Below, piece by piece: positions 37,001 to 49,299 of a stretch of DNA of 64,000 bases. Below the pieces are notes generated by a model that saw nothing but the letters and a program-made list of their open reading frames with translations, had not been told where the DNA came from and did no database searches. Source of the stretch: Monarcha castaneiventris obscurior (taxonomy: Eukaryota; Chordata; Aves; Passeriformes; Monarchidae); assembly GCA_026261815.1 (NCBI GenBank), contig JAMPIT010000484.1, forward strand, positions 10,576,501 through 10,640,500, written 5' to 3'. The position numbers and the translations under genes are program-made. Each line of letters begins with the position of its first letter. Position 1 is the first letter of the stretch.

Positions 37001-37759
37001 TAATTAGACAGTGTTTTTTCAGCCGTTCTTACTTTGGGGATCCTGACTACTTTTTGAGCAGAGGTCTTCGGAAGATACATAAACTGCAGCTCAACACCCC
37101 AGAACTAAAGGATCACTCCATAAAACCCACCCAAAACTGATGACAACCTTTCTGAGGGTGGAAAACACACTGGATACATACATCAGCAGATAAAACTTCA
37201 TATGGATTCTTCCCCCGCCTGCATGGGGTGAAGGCATTGCACCCACCCAGGCTGCCTCTGTTCCCTCTGTGGCTTCTGCCAGAAAACTTGGAGCTCGGTG
37301 TCATGAGCTCCCCTCTCTTGAATGAAATTAAGGCTTTATTGCTGGGGAAATGAAAACAAAACACAGGTGCCATGCAGTAAAAGGAGATATGAGGAGGGAA
37401 AATGTGGGATTCAAGGGTGCAATAAAAGTGTTTGCAATTGTGCTGTCTGCTCTTAGGACTGAACATCGACAAAGACATAGCGCAAGAGGAGGCAGGAGAG
37501 ATTAAGATGATACCAAATACTTGAAGTGATCCAACATCACCACTGAAGGGTCCTCAGCTGTGGTTAAGCAGAACAAGGGATGTAAATCCATGTGGTATGT
37601 TTACTCACAATCAAGTGCATGCAACTGTAATACACCTCTCTGTCATCTTCCAAGCTTTGCCTAGAAAAACTCTCTCTCAAGGTCAAATTTATCCTTATAG
37701 AAGTTGTGAATGAAGACTTGCATGTAGGGAAACTGCAGATGCCCTGAAGGACTTCACAC

Positions 37760-37778
37760 TTTTTTTTTTTTTTTTTTG
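37760..37778. repeat. T19 homopolymer
   Basis: Nineteen consecutive T on the plus strand (A on the minus). No retrocopy body was recognised on the expected side, so it is called a simple homopolymer. Confidence 0.85.
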
Positions 37779-37830
37779 GTGGTCCTCTAGAAAATTCATG
37801 TAAAAAGATGTCATTACTTCAGGGCATAAA

Positions 37831-37845
37831 GTGCCCCCTGTGCAC
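37831..37845 (-). promoter_or_regulatory. CTCF-like motif
   Basis: On the minus strand this reads TGCACAGGGGGCAC, matching the CTCF core AGGGGGC with a partly matching 5' side. No CpG overlaps the core. A single motif match is weak evidence of binding. Confidence 0.3.
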
Positions 37846-40803
37846 AGCTCCTTCTCCCAATGCTTTGTCATCTAAGAGGCCACTGCCTCCTTAACCCTGT
37901 ACTGATACTGTGGAAGGACAGTACTAGATGTGTAATTTCATCAGAGGTCTCACCTCACCCATATAAACACCCTACTTGAAACTTCTGTTCCTGACTGTGT
38001 TGCCCATGTGCCTCCAGCCATCCTTCTGTTTAACATGGTGTGTTTGAACTGTAATAAAACTGTCAGTATTCACTCTGCTCCCTTATCTCTGCCTTGTAGT
38101 GGTCAGGCTTTCCCTTACCATGGAATCTGGGAACTCAATGGTCATTAATAGACACTGTCACTGCAATGCCCCTGAAGGGCGATGAGGCAATACTAAGCCA
38201 TTGCATGGATTGGGCACATAGGCACAGATTTATCCCCTTCCCCAGGGTCAGGCAGAAATCTGACTGCTGTCTGAAGGCTGGTATTCAAAATACTTGAGTA
38301 TTATCTTCTTTCAGGGCTGTTTTTAAAAGGTTGTGATCCTACAGAGATCTTGCACAGCCAGAAGGGGAAGGGTGGAAACAGGGACTGTGAAAGAGCCAAA
38401 AAGATGATTCTCACCAGCCAGTTTTCTGCTGGAAGCAGTGGCTTCAAAATCTGTTCTCTTTTCACCTCCAAGTCTCCAAACTATGGAAAATCAAGGATTC
38501 CCTAGGTAACAGGGACACAGTGTGTGCCTTGCCTGGCCTTGTAGTTGTCCAGTTCCTTCTCCCAGTCACTTCTGAGCAGGGGACAGCTGGTGGTTCCACA
38601 GCAGAGCTGGCACCACCACGGCTCGTATTTCCCCACATACCTTGTCCTGCTCAGCAGTTTTTCCATTAATTTATCTGAGCAGCTCTTCATGCTTTGTGCT
38701 GTGAAGATCAAAGATGAGGTGTCCAGAATAAAAAGTTCAGTTACCATGTGGCCCGTCTCTCAACATATTGGGAATAGAAATGTGGCAATCAGACTTGGGG
38801 ATGAAATCATATTGGACATGCTGGCTTAATCTCTAAAATATGAAATTGTATGGAAAGAATTACAGCTAAAAAGCATTTTACATTTTAAAAAGCGGTTCTG
38901 ACCCATGCTGGATCAGGAAAGAGAAGGAGAAGAGGGGGAAAAAAAACCTGTGGGATGCAAAAGATTATAGCCAGTTGGGTTAGGAAAAAATTTATCATCA
39001 GATTAATAGTCTCCTGTTCCTATACTGTGGAGCATGATTCTGTTTGAAAAAGAAAGGTCTGAGATGGCTTATTTCAATTTTCAGGATCAGATTATTTGCT
39101 ATTTGCAAATATCTGGATTTTACTTGCAAATCCTCCCCAAAGCTTCATGTATTTTAGCCCAACTCATACATTCATTTCATAGTCAGGTTTAGGTGGGATA
39201 CACAGCAGGGCTGTGTTGGCTGCTCTCCCAATACACCTTTATTTAACCAGGCCACCAGACAGCAGAAACAGGCCATGGATAGCCAGTTGCAAGAAATAAA
39301 TTACAAGTAGAATAAATGAAGAAACATGCAATTAGTGGGTTCCTTGTTGAATAACATCTGCAATTCAATGAACATTTTCTAATGCACATCCAAGAACAGA
39401 TTCTCGCCCTCCTGTACTCTGGGTTGCAAAGCAACACAAAAAGTTTGGGAAGTTTTGTGTTATTCCAATGTCATCATGAAGAGAAGACTGATGTGATAAG
39501 GACAGTGATGATGAATGATGCCACACTTGGTGGCACACCTTGATTTTCTTCATTAGCACAAAACCAGGGCAGATTGCTGTAACAATATTTGGATTGCATC
39601 TTCACTATATGGCAAAATTTTCAAACCCAGAGATTAGAGAGCCCTTACACTCGGCAGCAGAACTTTGCTCACTTCATTGTTCAGCATTGTGTCAAGCAGT
39701 AAAAATAAACAAACGTTAGTGCTTCTTGGCGTTCAGGGTTGGAGCTGTTTTTGGATGTCACATCCAGAAAGATTTTTCCTGAAATACTTGTAAACTATGT
39801 AAGCACCATCACATGGCAAGTTTTGGAATAAGGTCTCTTTAGTGTGTGCCCAGCTCTGGCCCAGGAGGGCTGGACTGACCCTTTGGGCAGGGGCCCCTGG
39901 GAGCAGCACAGGAGGGAGGGCTGGGCTTCGTGCGTTTGGTTTCTCACTTTTTGCCGAATGCTGATTTCTGATCGCAGGGTGGTTTACCCATCCCATCCCC
40001 ACTGAAACAACCCCACACCAACCTGTGAGACCCCTGCCCAGCCGTGTCCATCCCTGCCACTGCATTAGCACAGCTTCTGTCCCCTTCCTACTTCAAATCC
40101 TGCTTGGCCAGCTGGGAGCCCACCTGCCTTCAGAGTCCTCAGCCTCAGCCTGCCTGATTACCCATGAAAACGGCCCCATTAAGCTCCTGGCTGAGGGGAG
40201 GCTGTGTCAGAGACACTCAGCCAGGCTCAGCAGGAAGCCAGGTTTATTAACAAGGAGCAGGAAGCACCGTGTGTCAGAATATCCACACTTGCAGTACCTG
40301 GAGGGAACATTATCGCTTATCAGCCTAATATTTCACCACGCTCTTTCTTTCACAGGCTCTTGCTCCTTTCTCCTCACACAACAGCCTAAACACACTCACA
40401 AGACAATTGGCAAAATGTGCCAAAAAGTGTTCATAATTTGGATGAATTTTCAGGGGTTTTCTGGCCAGCCTGATGAGAAGAGAGAAAAGAAAGCAAAGGT
40501 AAACAGTAAGTGAAACACATTTGGGCTAAAACCTGTGTATTAGGTCAAAAAGGAACAAATCTCTGTGGGATCCCAGGGGGAAATTATATTTTATTGGTGT
40601 TTTTATGTACAAAGGGAAAGGTTAATAGAAGGTCTGAACAGAAAGGTTCATAGAAAATTGTCATCTGTTTGTGTTTTCTTTTTCAAGTAATAGTTTGCAG
40701 GAGCCAAGGGAGGAGGTAAAACAGTAAAGGCCAGAGGTAAATTGAAGGTGGAACAGTTTGGAAGAACTTTGACAAAACCACTTAAAACTGAGAATGCAGA
40801 TTT

Positions 40804-40837
40804 GTCAAGACTGAAATGATGTCAAAACTGAAATGCA
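40804..40837. repeat. 17-bp tandem duplication
   Basis: gtcaagactgaaatgat is followed directly by gtcaaaactgaaatgca, two 17-bp copies differing at three positions. A small local duplication. Confidence 0.8.
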
Positions 40838-40879
40838 GTCCTGAATTATGCCAATTTTTGCCCAAATTTAGTTGTGGAG

Positions 40880-40982
40880 CAAAGAAATCAGGAAGGGATG
40901 AATGCTAACATTGAAAATTGTTTTTTGTCTTAAAGAAAAGAGAAAGGGATGAGTGCTAACACTGGGAATAACAGATTTTTAT
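40880..40982. repeat. Diverged 51-bp tandem duplication
   Basis: aagggatgaatgctaacatt (40893) recurs as aagggatgagtgctaacact (40944), 51 bp later, with similar aaagaaa-rich flanks before and T-rich flanks after. Identity is roughly 70 per cent by eye, so this is an older duplication than the 17-bp one just upstream. Confidence 0.65.
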
Positions 40983-41531
40983 TTTTCTTCTGCAAATGAA
41001 TTTTCAATTAGATCAATTTTCCTAATTGAGGTGACCTAATAGGTTGTCCATAAAATAACAATGAATTTCAAAACAAACAGTGCTGGTCTAGAAAGTCTAA
41101 ATTAATCCTGAAGGAATCCCTGGGGAATGTTTTCTTTTGCAAAGAGTGGTGTAGTTTTCCATGCTTGGTTTTAAGCCAGACTGGAAACAAAGCTAAAAAA
41201 AGATGATGCTGGGCAAAGCACAATTTCTGTCATTTGTCCAGTGATGGTCCAGTGTGGAGCAAGGCAGAAGGAGGTAGCTGCTGGGTCTGAGCTCCCCTCC
41301 AGTCTGGTCTCAAGAGCAAATGACTCTCATGTTAAAGGGCTTGTTTTAATTTTGGTTTATGTTTTGTTTAACATAAAGTCTGCTGTACTGATCAGACCCG
41401 GGGTCCTCCTAACACAGCATTCAGTCCCAGCAGTGGCTAATAGAATGGATTTTTTCAGGGAAGGGAGATAAAAACCAGTTTCTGGATAGAATGATTTTTC
41501 CTATCATGTCAACTCAGCCTGGCAATGAGCC

Positions 41532-41683
41532 CTTTAGGAATTCCAAGGCCAGGCTGGACAGGGCTCTGAGCAACCTGGTGTGGTGGAAGGTGTCCTTGCC
41601 CATGGCAGGGGGATTGGAGTGAGATGGTTTTTAAGGTATCTTCCAAACCAAACCATTTTATGTTTCTCTGATTCTCTGATTCT
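41532..41683 (+). mobile_element. CR1 LINE 3'-end fragment
   Basis: The strongest repeat match in the window. It reads ttccaaggccaggctggaca, gggctctgagcaacctggtg, tggtggaaggtgtccttgcc, catggcaggg, gtatcttccaaaccaaacc, then ends in attctctgattct. These follow the avian CR1 3' untranslated end in the same order, including the terminal octamer repeat. It is a 5'-truncated copy in sense orientation, moderately diverged. The polymerase-coding part is absent. Confidence 0.92.
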
Positions 41684-44600
41684 TGTTTCATTGTTTGGCA
41701 CATTTTTAAAAAATTGGGATGTAATGGAAAGCCATCAGCTAATGCAGACATTCTGCTGGGCTCTGAGGATTTCTGTGCTGAAGAGGAGGAGCAGTTTGGG
41801 CAGTGTGAGCACGCTGCTGCTGTGTGTGCAGAGCATTCCAAAGACTGACACCAGACCCCCTAGGATGAACATGAAGGCAGGAGCAATAGTAAGCTGCAGC
41901 AGCATCCCTTCCCTTACTGGGGCCGAGGCAGGGGAGGGCAGGGAGGCTGTGTCACAGCCCACAGGGCTGCTGTCATCTCCAAGTCCAGCAGATAGTGCTC
42001 TCCTCCCAGGCCTCAAATGCGAAGAACATAACAACAAAAACTATTTCTGAAGTAACAGAATTTAGGTTGTCCTTTTTGCTGGACTACATCTCTTTCTCAG
42101 GGTTTGTGAAACAGATTTCATTATGGGGTGGGGAAGCTAGTGATAATTTTTCTCCTTGGAATGTGTTTGATACTTAACCTGCCTTAAGTCTATAGTCAAG
42201 CTCTAAACTCTTCTTGCTGTACACAGTTTCCTCCTAACACAAGTGTCTTAAGCCTGGAATTGCAGTGCGATGCTCAAGAAAATGTTTTCTTCAGTCAAGC
42301 AGCATTTCCTGAGGGTCTGCAAGCAGGGGTGTTTGTTCTTATGTTTGACAAAGGCATGTGCATGGGGCAAGATAATAATTAATCTTAAAAATTAGAGAGA
42401 AGCCTGAAGAAGATCTGCTTTCAGTGAACTTAAGGATATGACTTGCCAATTCATCAAGATGGTGTTCCCTGTGAATGGAAGCTGTACTCTGTGTTTCTAA
42501 GATGTTTTACGCAATTTTCCAGGACATTGTGTCATATCAGCAGAAATTCAACATTATGCAGCTCTTAAGCAGCACAGTTTGACACTTTCTTTCAGCTATA
42601 AAGAAAGTAGCATTGGTTCTTCTGATCCTGATACTTGACAATAAATCAGGACAAGCAGGCTTCACCAAACTATAGTACAGCAATTTGCTCCTGGCTATGT
42701 TACTTGCCAAGCTTTTCAATATATATTCACATGGAAACAGGGTGCTCTTCAATTAGTTGGCAAACTGCATCAAGAGGAATGGTGAGATGTTGAGCATAGA
42801 TATTTATCTGATCATTATCAGGAGTGCAGGTAGCTGGAAAACTTGTGAGAAATAATGACAGGCTTGCAATTGAGTTTGAACAGAGAACACATTTGAACGT
42901 GAGAACATAACCACTTTGGTCTTGGAAACACGGAGAGAATTGCCATGGAGAGATTAGACAGTCTCAATAGGTGGGTAGGTGAGTAGGTAGAGAGAAAGGA
43001 ATAGAAAGAAACCTGAACAGAAGCAAGAGAGAAATTAGGCTAGTGAAATAAAAGGTGGGTGTAAATGCCATTTCTGGGCTTTCCTCTGCTAGAACTCAGA
43101 GCACTTAAAAAAAAATCAGGGTTTTCTCTACAAGAAGAGCTGCAAAGGCAGGAGGAGAAAAATGTTTGCCCAAAAGGGCTGTGCTGGAATGAAGAGCAGG
43201 ATCAGGATGTGCTGGCTATGTTGCTCAGCCCCACAGTGCTCTGTGAGGATGATGTGGAGCACATTTAGGGGAAGGGAGCACTCCACAGGCAAACAGGCAA
43301 AATATTTCTTTGTGAAACTGCTCTCTGAGAGCCCAGCACAGTAACTCATCTGGAGGGAGCAGTGGGGAACTGCCACGGCAGGCTCACTGTGGGAAGATAA
43401 GTTGTTGTGCTCCAAGACGGATCATCCCCCAGCTGTCCATTGCACTTTCTGCCTGAACTGCTGCCGCCTATGGAGAATGTCAAGTCCTTGGGGCCTCATC
43501 TCCCTGCATCTCCCACATGAGATCGAGGGCCTGGCAAGCACCTTCCCAATAAATTATTGTTATTGCAAGGAAGGGAACAGGCAGGGAAAAGACTTTTTGG
43601 TGATCCTAGCAACATTCTGCCTCCAAAAAGCACATGTCGTGGGAGAATTTCAAAATGCTTCCAGGAGCCAAGAAGGCAGATGCACAGTGGAAACCTTTGA
43701 AGGAGATGAATAGCAGGAAGCATCTCTAAAAGACCCACAATGGCATTACTGCAGAAAAACCAGCTGCAAAATGAGGTAATGACTCTTCAATACTCTCCAA
43801 TATGCTGGCACAAGTCCTCTGCGTTTCATCTTGCTATCTATCAATGTAGTATTAGAAGACCTTAAAGTGTTTACAAGTGGATGCAGGGTTGGTCTGCTGG
43901 CCCCGTGGGGATGCTGACCCCTCTTTCCAGAGGAGGCACGACAAGGCAAAGGTCATCCTTCTCTGTGCACTCAATTACAAGGGAACCAGACCCCACTGTG
44001 GTTTTTTCCCTGAGAGTCCCCTCCTGGGTACTTACTCTAAAATTGTCTCCTGCTACATATTTCTTTCTCCTCAGATATTAAAAAATAATTAAAGCAAAAA
44101 AAAACAAGAGCAGAGAAAGGCTGGGAGAGGAGGAGAGATGACGGGGAAGCCCTGTCCCTCAAGAGCTGAACAGCATGTACAGAATCATTGTGGCTCGATG
44201 CACAGATGACATCCTGATTTGTGCACGACCTGAGCTGGCTCTCCCAGTGCAGCACAGCCAGGCAGTGTGTCACGTCCTGCTCCTTCCCTGCCCCACTGCA
44301 CGAGGGGATGTCTGCTGACATCCAGGGCAGGATAGGGCCCTCTGGAAAGGAAACTTGAGGAAAATAAGCTTCCGGAGGGATCAACTCAAGCAAGTGCCTC
44401 TTCTTCGTGTGAAAGGGGGCTTTCTGCATGCAGGCAGCAGCAGGATAGATGGAGACCTGTCAGAAAGTGATACATAGGCAGCTAAGTGAAGCTCAAGCAT
44501 TCATAAAGAAACAATGTTATCAAAGATGAATAGCTTGAAAACTGCTTTTAGGAACATTTACACAGGGTTTCACCTCCTGGCAACACAGAAACGTCAATGC

Positions 44601-44951
44601 TGCTCTGGCTGACTCATAGCAGTGCAGGAGAGCTCTACAGAAGGCTCCCGCTCTCCTTTTTCTTCCGCACCGAGGTCTGTGCAGAGGTGTGTGTGTGCAG
44701 GGTGGGGGTGCTGCACCAAGGAATCACCCGAAATTGGCTCAGAGAGGAGTTGTTTTCAGAGTCCTTGCCATGCTTTATTAGTGTGGAAATTCAATAATCT
44801 CATTAATTACAGAAAAATAATGTAAGGTGGATCTGCTGGGCTCCTGCACAATTTGAGCTCTCCTTCTGTGGGTAATTGCCAATGACATGTCTGAGAGAAA
44901 TATCACAATGATACATAACAAAGGGCAGCGCAGCTTTACAGCATAGATCTT

Positions 44952-44965
44952 GTTGCTATGGGAAC
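44952..44965. promoter_or_regulatory. RFX X-box motif match
   Basis: gttgctatgggaac fits the degenerate RFX consensus (two GTHNYY half-sites around AT) at every position. RFX factors control ciliary and MHC class II genes, among others. No ciliary gene start is visible nearby, so any function would be as a distal element. Confidence 0.4.
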
Positions 44966-45060
44966 TTGTCTTTGCTCCTATCCCAGAGCTAGATGATTTA
45001 TGTATGTGCAAGAGTTCCTTTATTTTAGGGCTTTTGCAAAAGAGAAAAAACCCTATCAGA

Positions 45061-45105
45061 TCTCTATCCACATCTATCCATCCAGTTATCTATCCAGTTA
45101 TCTAA
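45061..45105. repeat. TATC-rich tract with a 12-bp tandem repeat
   Basis: Repeated ctatcca and atcc words, ending with two exact copies of atccagttatct (45080-45091 and 45092-45103). A decayed TATC-type microsatellite. Confidence 0.75.
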
Positions 45106-46567
45106 TAATTCTTTCTTTATTATAATTACCTGTCTATTATAATCTTTATCCATGGCCTCATTCTTCCAAATATTCTACTCTCTATCTACTTTTGGGGACC
45201 AAGATACAAGACAAGCTGAGGGAAGAAAAGAGATGTGGACATCAGTTACTCTTTGTGTGCTGCCTGGACGTGACTGCCGTTCAGAAGCAGAGACAAAGCA
45301 GCCAAGCCACGAGCCATGAGCCTCTCCTGCCCTAGTGATGCTCTCTGTGCCCATATGCAGCAGCAGAACAAAAGCATCTCTCTCATCCCTGGGGCATAAA
45401 GGGAATGCTGGAGCAAGAAAAGCCCTTAGATCTCACACCTTGTGAATGGTCAGAGAGCACAAGGGTCACCCACAGCTGTGCTGGGTATTGAAGGTGGAGC
45501 TCTGGGAGGAAATGCTGAAAGTCCTGAAATAACTCCCCAAAAGACTGAAGTTGGAGCATAACTCCCATTAACTTTGGTCTGTTCATCCTTGGTGGTGTGA
45601 AGATTGGCTAAAAGATGAAAACACAATATTTTAATTTGGAAACAGGCACCTTTGGCTGCAGCTGTTTGCTGTCTTTGCATTTCCTAATTTGTTAGACATT
45701 TCCTAAAAAGCCCTTGGGCCCAGATATACCTGAGGTTAATAGGAGATCTTTTTTTCTCTAGTAGGATTCTGTTAGGGTCATTGGTTGCTCCAATGGGACC
45801 TTGTAAATTATCTGTGCATTAATAAGAAACTACTGAAAGGTTCACACTCAAAAATTAGTATCTTGCAATCTGAGGAGACCCATCAAAGAAGATGTTCAAA
45901 TTCTGGTGTGCACACAGGTTTAGAAGATTTTGAGACACAAAGCTGGTCCTGGCAGCTTCTACCTCTGAATTTATTTCATTCCAAATTGTCTTCAGTGATA
46001 TGAAACTGCTTTAAACATGTACATATGCTTTTGTAGGGTATTTAATGTAACAACTTGCAAGTTCAAGATATGATACAGGCAACCTGGCTAGCAGCCATGT
46101 TCAGGTCCAGGTTCATCTTTAAATCAATCAAAACAAGAGCCTGAGAAGCCACCTGACACTTCTGTTAAGTCACAACAGTATGTAAAATTCAAGCTCGCTC
46201 TGATTTTGCCACATGCTGTAGCAAAGGCTGTACTCAAGGCTATTATTTTACTGGGAGAGTGAACACGATGCCCATGACTTTGTTCACTCAATGGCTAGAA
46301 ACAATCTTCTTCTTCTATAATGTATCAGAAAGTCAGAGCTTTAAATTTGCAGGGGAAAAAAATAATCATGCGAACCACTTGATCTTGAAAAGAAAGAAAG
46401 TGAAATTCCATATTTATGAGAGTTCTCTTTCAGCCTGGAAATTCACTGATCAGTGAAACCTCACTTTGCAGGTTCAGGGAGCTGATTACACTCCTGATCT
46501 AATCAGTTCCTTGCTGCATGGAAGCCTCCTCCACACAGACCTCCCTCTTGACTTTTCTTCCCCCCAG

Positions 46568-46761
46568 CCCCGTTGTGGCTGAACCATCACTCTGCCAAAG
46601 TGCTGAATCACGAGATGGAAACTGCCTGTGAGGGTCCCACTGATAAGACAAGCCTCGTGGCACTGGAAGCACTCTTGTTCTGTAATTTCTCAGGTCCTCA
46701 TGATGTGGATGGCAAATTCACAGAAATCACTGCCCTAATTCATGTTGAAGATAAAAGTTAA
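46568..46761 (+). other. Possible terminal exon, unconfirmed
   Basis: A textbook-like 3' splice acceptor (ttgacttttcttccccccag, ending at 46567) is followed by a frame open from 46568 to a TAA at 46759-46761, about 64 codons. The frame contains an even mix of residues with no low complexity, but no domain I recognise, and its first ATG is only at 46614. Polyadenylation signals are not obvious immediately downstream. It could be a last coding exon, an exon of a non-coding transcript, or a coincidence beside conserved non-coding DNA. Confidence 0.2.
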
Positions 46762-46869
46762 TCCCTCAGCACAGAGTTGAGCTGATCAACTCTTCATACC
46801 AGGGCTCCTGATCCACCACGAGTCTGTAGCCAAGAGCAACAGCTCCCTCCTCCCCAGCTCCCTCCCTCA

Positions 46870-47130
46870 CCCTGAGTTTCAATTCCTTAAAACTAATCAA
46901 TATCCTTATTAATGTTCCAAAATCAATTATCCTAATAAAGCCTGGAGGGAGCTGAAGGGTTGCTATTCAGCACTCACCTTTTATTATCCTGACTGTTTAT
47001 TTCCCCATTGATAGAACTGTCTGACTTTATGACAGATTACGGGTGAAACTGCAGCACTCAACACACTTGTCAGCCCTAGAGATATGTTGTGTTATTATTA
47101 CTATTTCGAGAGCCTTTTGCTTACATTCTC
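46870..47130. promoter_or_regulatory. Candidate conserved non-coding (enhancer-like) block
   Basis: Dense in homeodomain-type words: aaaactaatcaatatcc, ttattaatgttcc, atcaattatcctaataaag and ccttttattatcctgac. The words are unique rather than repetitive. The texture resembles developmental enhancers, and it lies directly after the possible exon at 46568. Inference only. Confidence 0.3.
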
Positions 47131-47804
47131 TGGTTGTATGGATGCTTTAGAAAGAATCCCTGGCCTCGCTCTGCTGGAATAGGATAGGGAGTGCTGCAGC
47201 TCCATGCTGCACATCAAACGGATAATAATCTGTTATATCTATTCAATTATAATATTGCCCCAGGCCATGGCACTTTGTTTATGCAGCAGGCAATGCTCTG
47301 TGATCTGCAGCAGGATTGCAAGACACGAGCAGGGTGGATCACCTCGTGGTCATCCACAGCAAATCAGGTAAAGGCACATTCAGAGGCATGATCCCAAAAG
47401 CATCAGGGGAGAATGGCAATTCTCCTATAATTGAATCCCTCTGTTCCATGCAGAAGTTGTGTCAAGAGCCTGGAAGAAAGACTGCAATTCCCTGCAGAAG
47501 TGCAGCATCCCAGAGGCAGGGCAGCTCAGGGGCAGGGGGCAGAGGCAGCGCTGTGGGAGGGAAGCAACTGGAAACGCTGCTCAGTCTCCTGAGCACTGAA
47601 TTCAATCCCTGGCTGCCGGGCATGGCTACATGTATATTTTAAGGAAATTCAACCGCATGGTTTTTTCTTCCTTCCTGGACTTATTGATCAACCATTTAAG
47701 AGTAGGAGAAGGGACTCCAGGTCAGGTTATCCTCCAAGATTTTTGCAGCAAGGTGCTGAGGCAGAAAGTGATGTGAAAGTCTATAAATGAAATCAGCCCT
47801 TCCT

Positions 47805-47820
47805 AGGCGCCCTCTTTCAC
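47805..47820 (-). promoter_or_regulatory. CTCF-like motif
   Basis: On the minus strand it reads GTGAAAGAGGGCGCCTA, with a good match to the CTCF core AGAGGGCGC but a weaker 5' half. It includes a CpG, so binding could be methylation-sensitive. Single-motif evidence. Confidence 0.3.
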
Positions 47821-48785
47821 CTTGCATGCAGTGTCCACCCTGGCCAGCAGCCTGTTCTGCTCACTGGCACCCAGGGAGCCTCTGGCCAGCAGAGCTGGGG
47901 CTGGGAGCACTGGAAATGTGGTCTTTGGTTGTGCAGCCTCTCCCTGGGCTGGAATACATCTATTCCCTGCCTTCATCTTCAGACTATTAGCTCCCAGGGA
48001 AACTCCTCTACTTGTCTTTAGAGGAAGGTGTCTGAAAAGCTTCCCTCTGGCAGTCTTGGAACAGTTTCTATACCCTGTACAGTAAATCTTTTATCCACAG
48101 GATAGCAAGTGAATGGGGAGATTGACCCTGGAAGGACTGACAGCATGGCAGGGAGAGGCTTTTCTTTCTTACTGGGGCCAGTAAAGAATACGTATCACTT
48201 ACTTCTTTTCAGTTAACCAGCATTAGATCAGATCATCCACACCAGTCGTTAAACTGGTAATGAGACAGGCTCCATTTCAGAGAGATTATCGCTTTATTAT
48301 GAAGTGAACATTCAGCAGATGTTTTAATTCTACAGAATTCATTTCACATTATCTAGTTTTCTCTCTATCTTATTTGATTTAATGTTTCTTAAGAGTGATT
48401 TGTCTGTCTCTAATGCTTAAGACCAGTGCAGTCCAATCTGGCAAATCGTCTGTATTAAAGAGTTCCTGAGGGATTCATAACAGCAATAGGACCTTTTGGG
48501 TTTTCTTCCAAAAAAGGTTTATTCCAAAAAACCCTAGAAAATACATCCTGTGCTAATGATTTCTCTCATCCTAGTCTTCTTTTATCCCAGACTTTCCTGC
48601 CAATATGGCTGTATAGCACAATTCCAGATAAATCAGAAATGCAGTGAAAAGTGGCATGAAAGCAGCATCACAAAAAGAAAAAAACTTGATTGAAGTTGTG
48701 AGCTAGCGAGAGAAATGTGAGCCCATCCGAATCTGAATTAATTAAAGATTTTATTAACATCTGATGGCGCCCCAGGGAAAAGTGC

Positions 48786-48800
48786 TTTTTTTTTTTTTTT
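48786..48800. repeat. T15 homopolymer
   Basis: Fifteen consecutive T on the plus strand, next to an AT-rich stretch (gaattaattaaagatttta) at about 48735-48760. No retrocopy recognised. Confidence 0.85.
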
Positions 48801-49299
48801 AATTCTCTCTCTGTTTTAAAGGCAAAATACCAAGCAAAAGCATTCAGGGGTCATGCCAAAAAAAATTTGTTTTGAGGGTGACACAGCCATCCTCCGGCTG
48901 TGCCAAACTACCGATGATGGTTTAGACAGGGCCAAGCCAGTTGGGTATTTTTCTGTAACAAGGAACTGGCAGCCTATGCTGATTGTGAGCTCAGCTGAGT
49001 GAGAAAATAGAATGCATTATCAAATTTTACTGTTCTATTTTCAGTTTTTGCAGTGGAAGGGAGCCCTGAGAAATATGGATAGGTAAATAGCCCTGTGCCT
49101 GGGTCACATAGATTTCCTGTCCTTCTAGGACTCACCATGTTTAAATCCACTGAGGTAGCCAAGAGGAGGAGTCCTCTGCTGTGTTCCGTGCTTAGGTACA
49201 TTGCCTCAGTTGCATGGGGCTGGAGGTTTTGCACAAAGAACGTCACTTATGGAAAAGGGTGTCTGGGGAGCACTTGAGGTAGAGGAATTCAAAAATCAG

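Larger units (their letters stand above)
37001..41531. other. Non-coding stretch, no gene seen
   Basis: No gene recognised. Contains a 19-T run (37760), a CTCF-like motif (37831), two small tandem duplications (40804 and 40880) and a moderately GC-rich patch at 39840-40240 whose frames stay open for 112-162 codons without known domains. No L2/MIR, LTR or other CR1 match was seen. Confidence 0.6.
41684..47400. other. Non-coding stretch, no gene seen
   Basis: No gene recognised apart from the possible terminal exon at 46568. 42965-42995 is a ggta/gtag-rich decayed tetranucleotide patch. 44745-45010 is AT-rich, complex and carries the RFX X-box match, SOX-like acaaaggg and taattgcc words, so it is a further enhancer candidate. 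Open frames (up to 156 codons at 41580-42050) overlap the CR1 fragment or GC-rich DNA and are not coding. Confidence 0.6.

Noticed and set aside
37760..37778. Poly-T as the tail of a minus-strand retrocopy
   Set aside because: No recognisable gene-derived body on the expected side and no target-site duplication found by eye.
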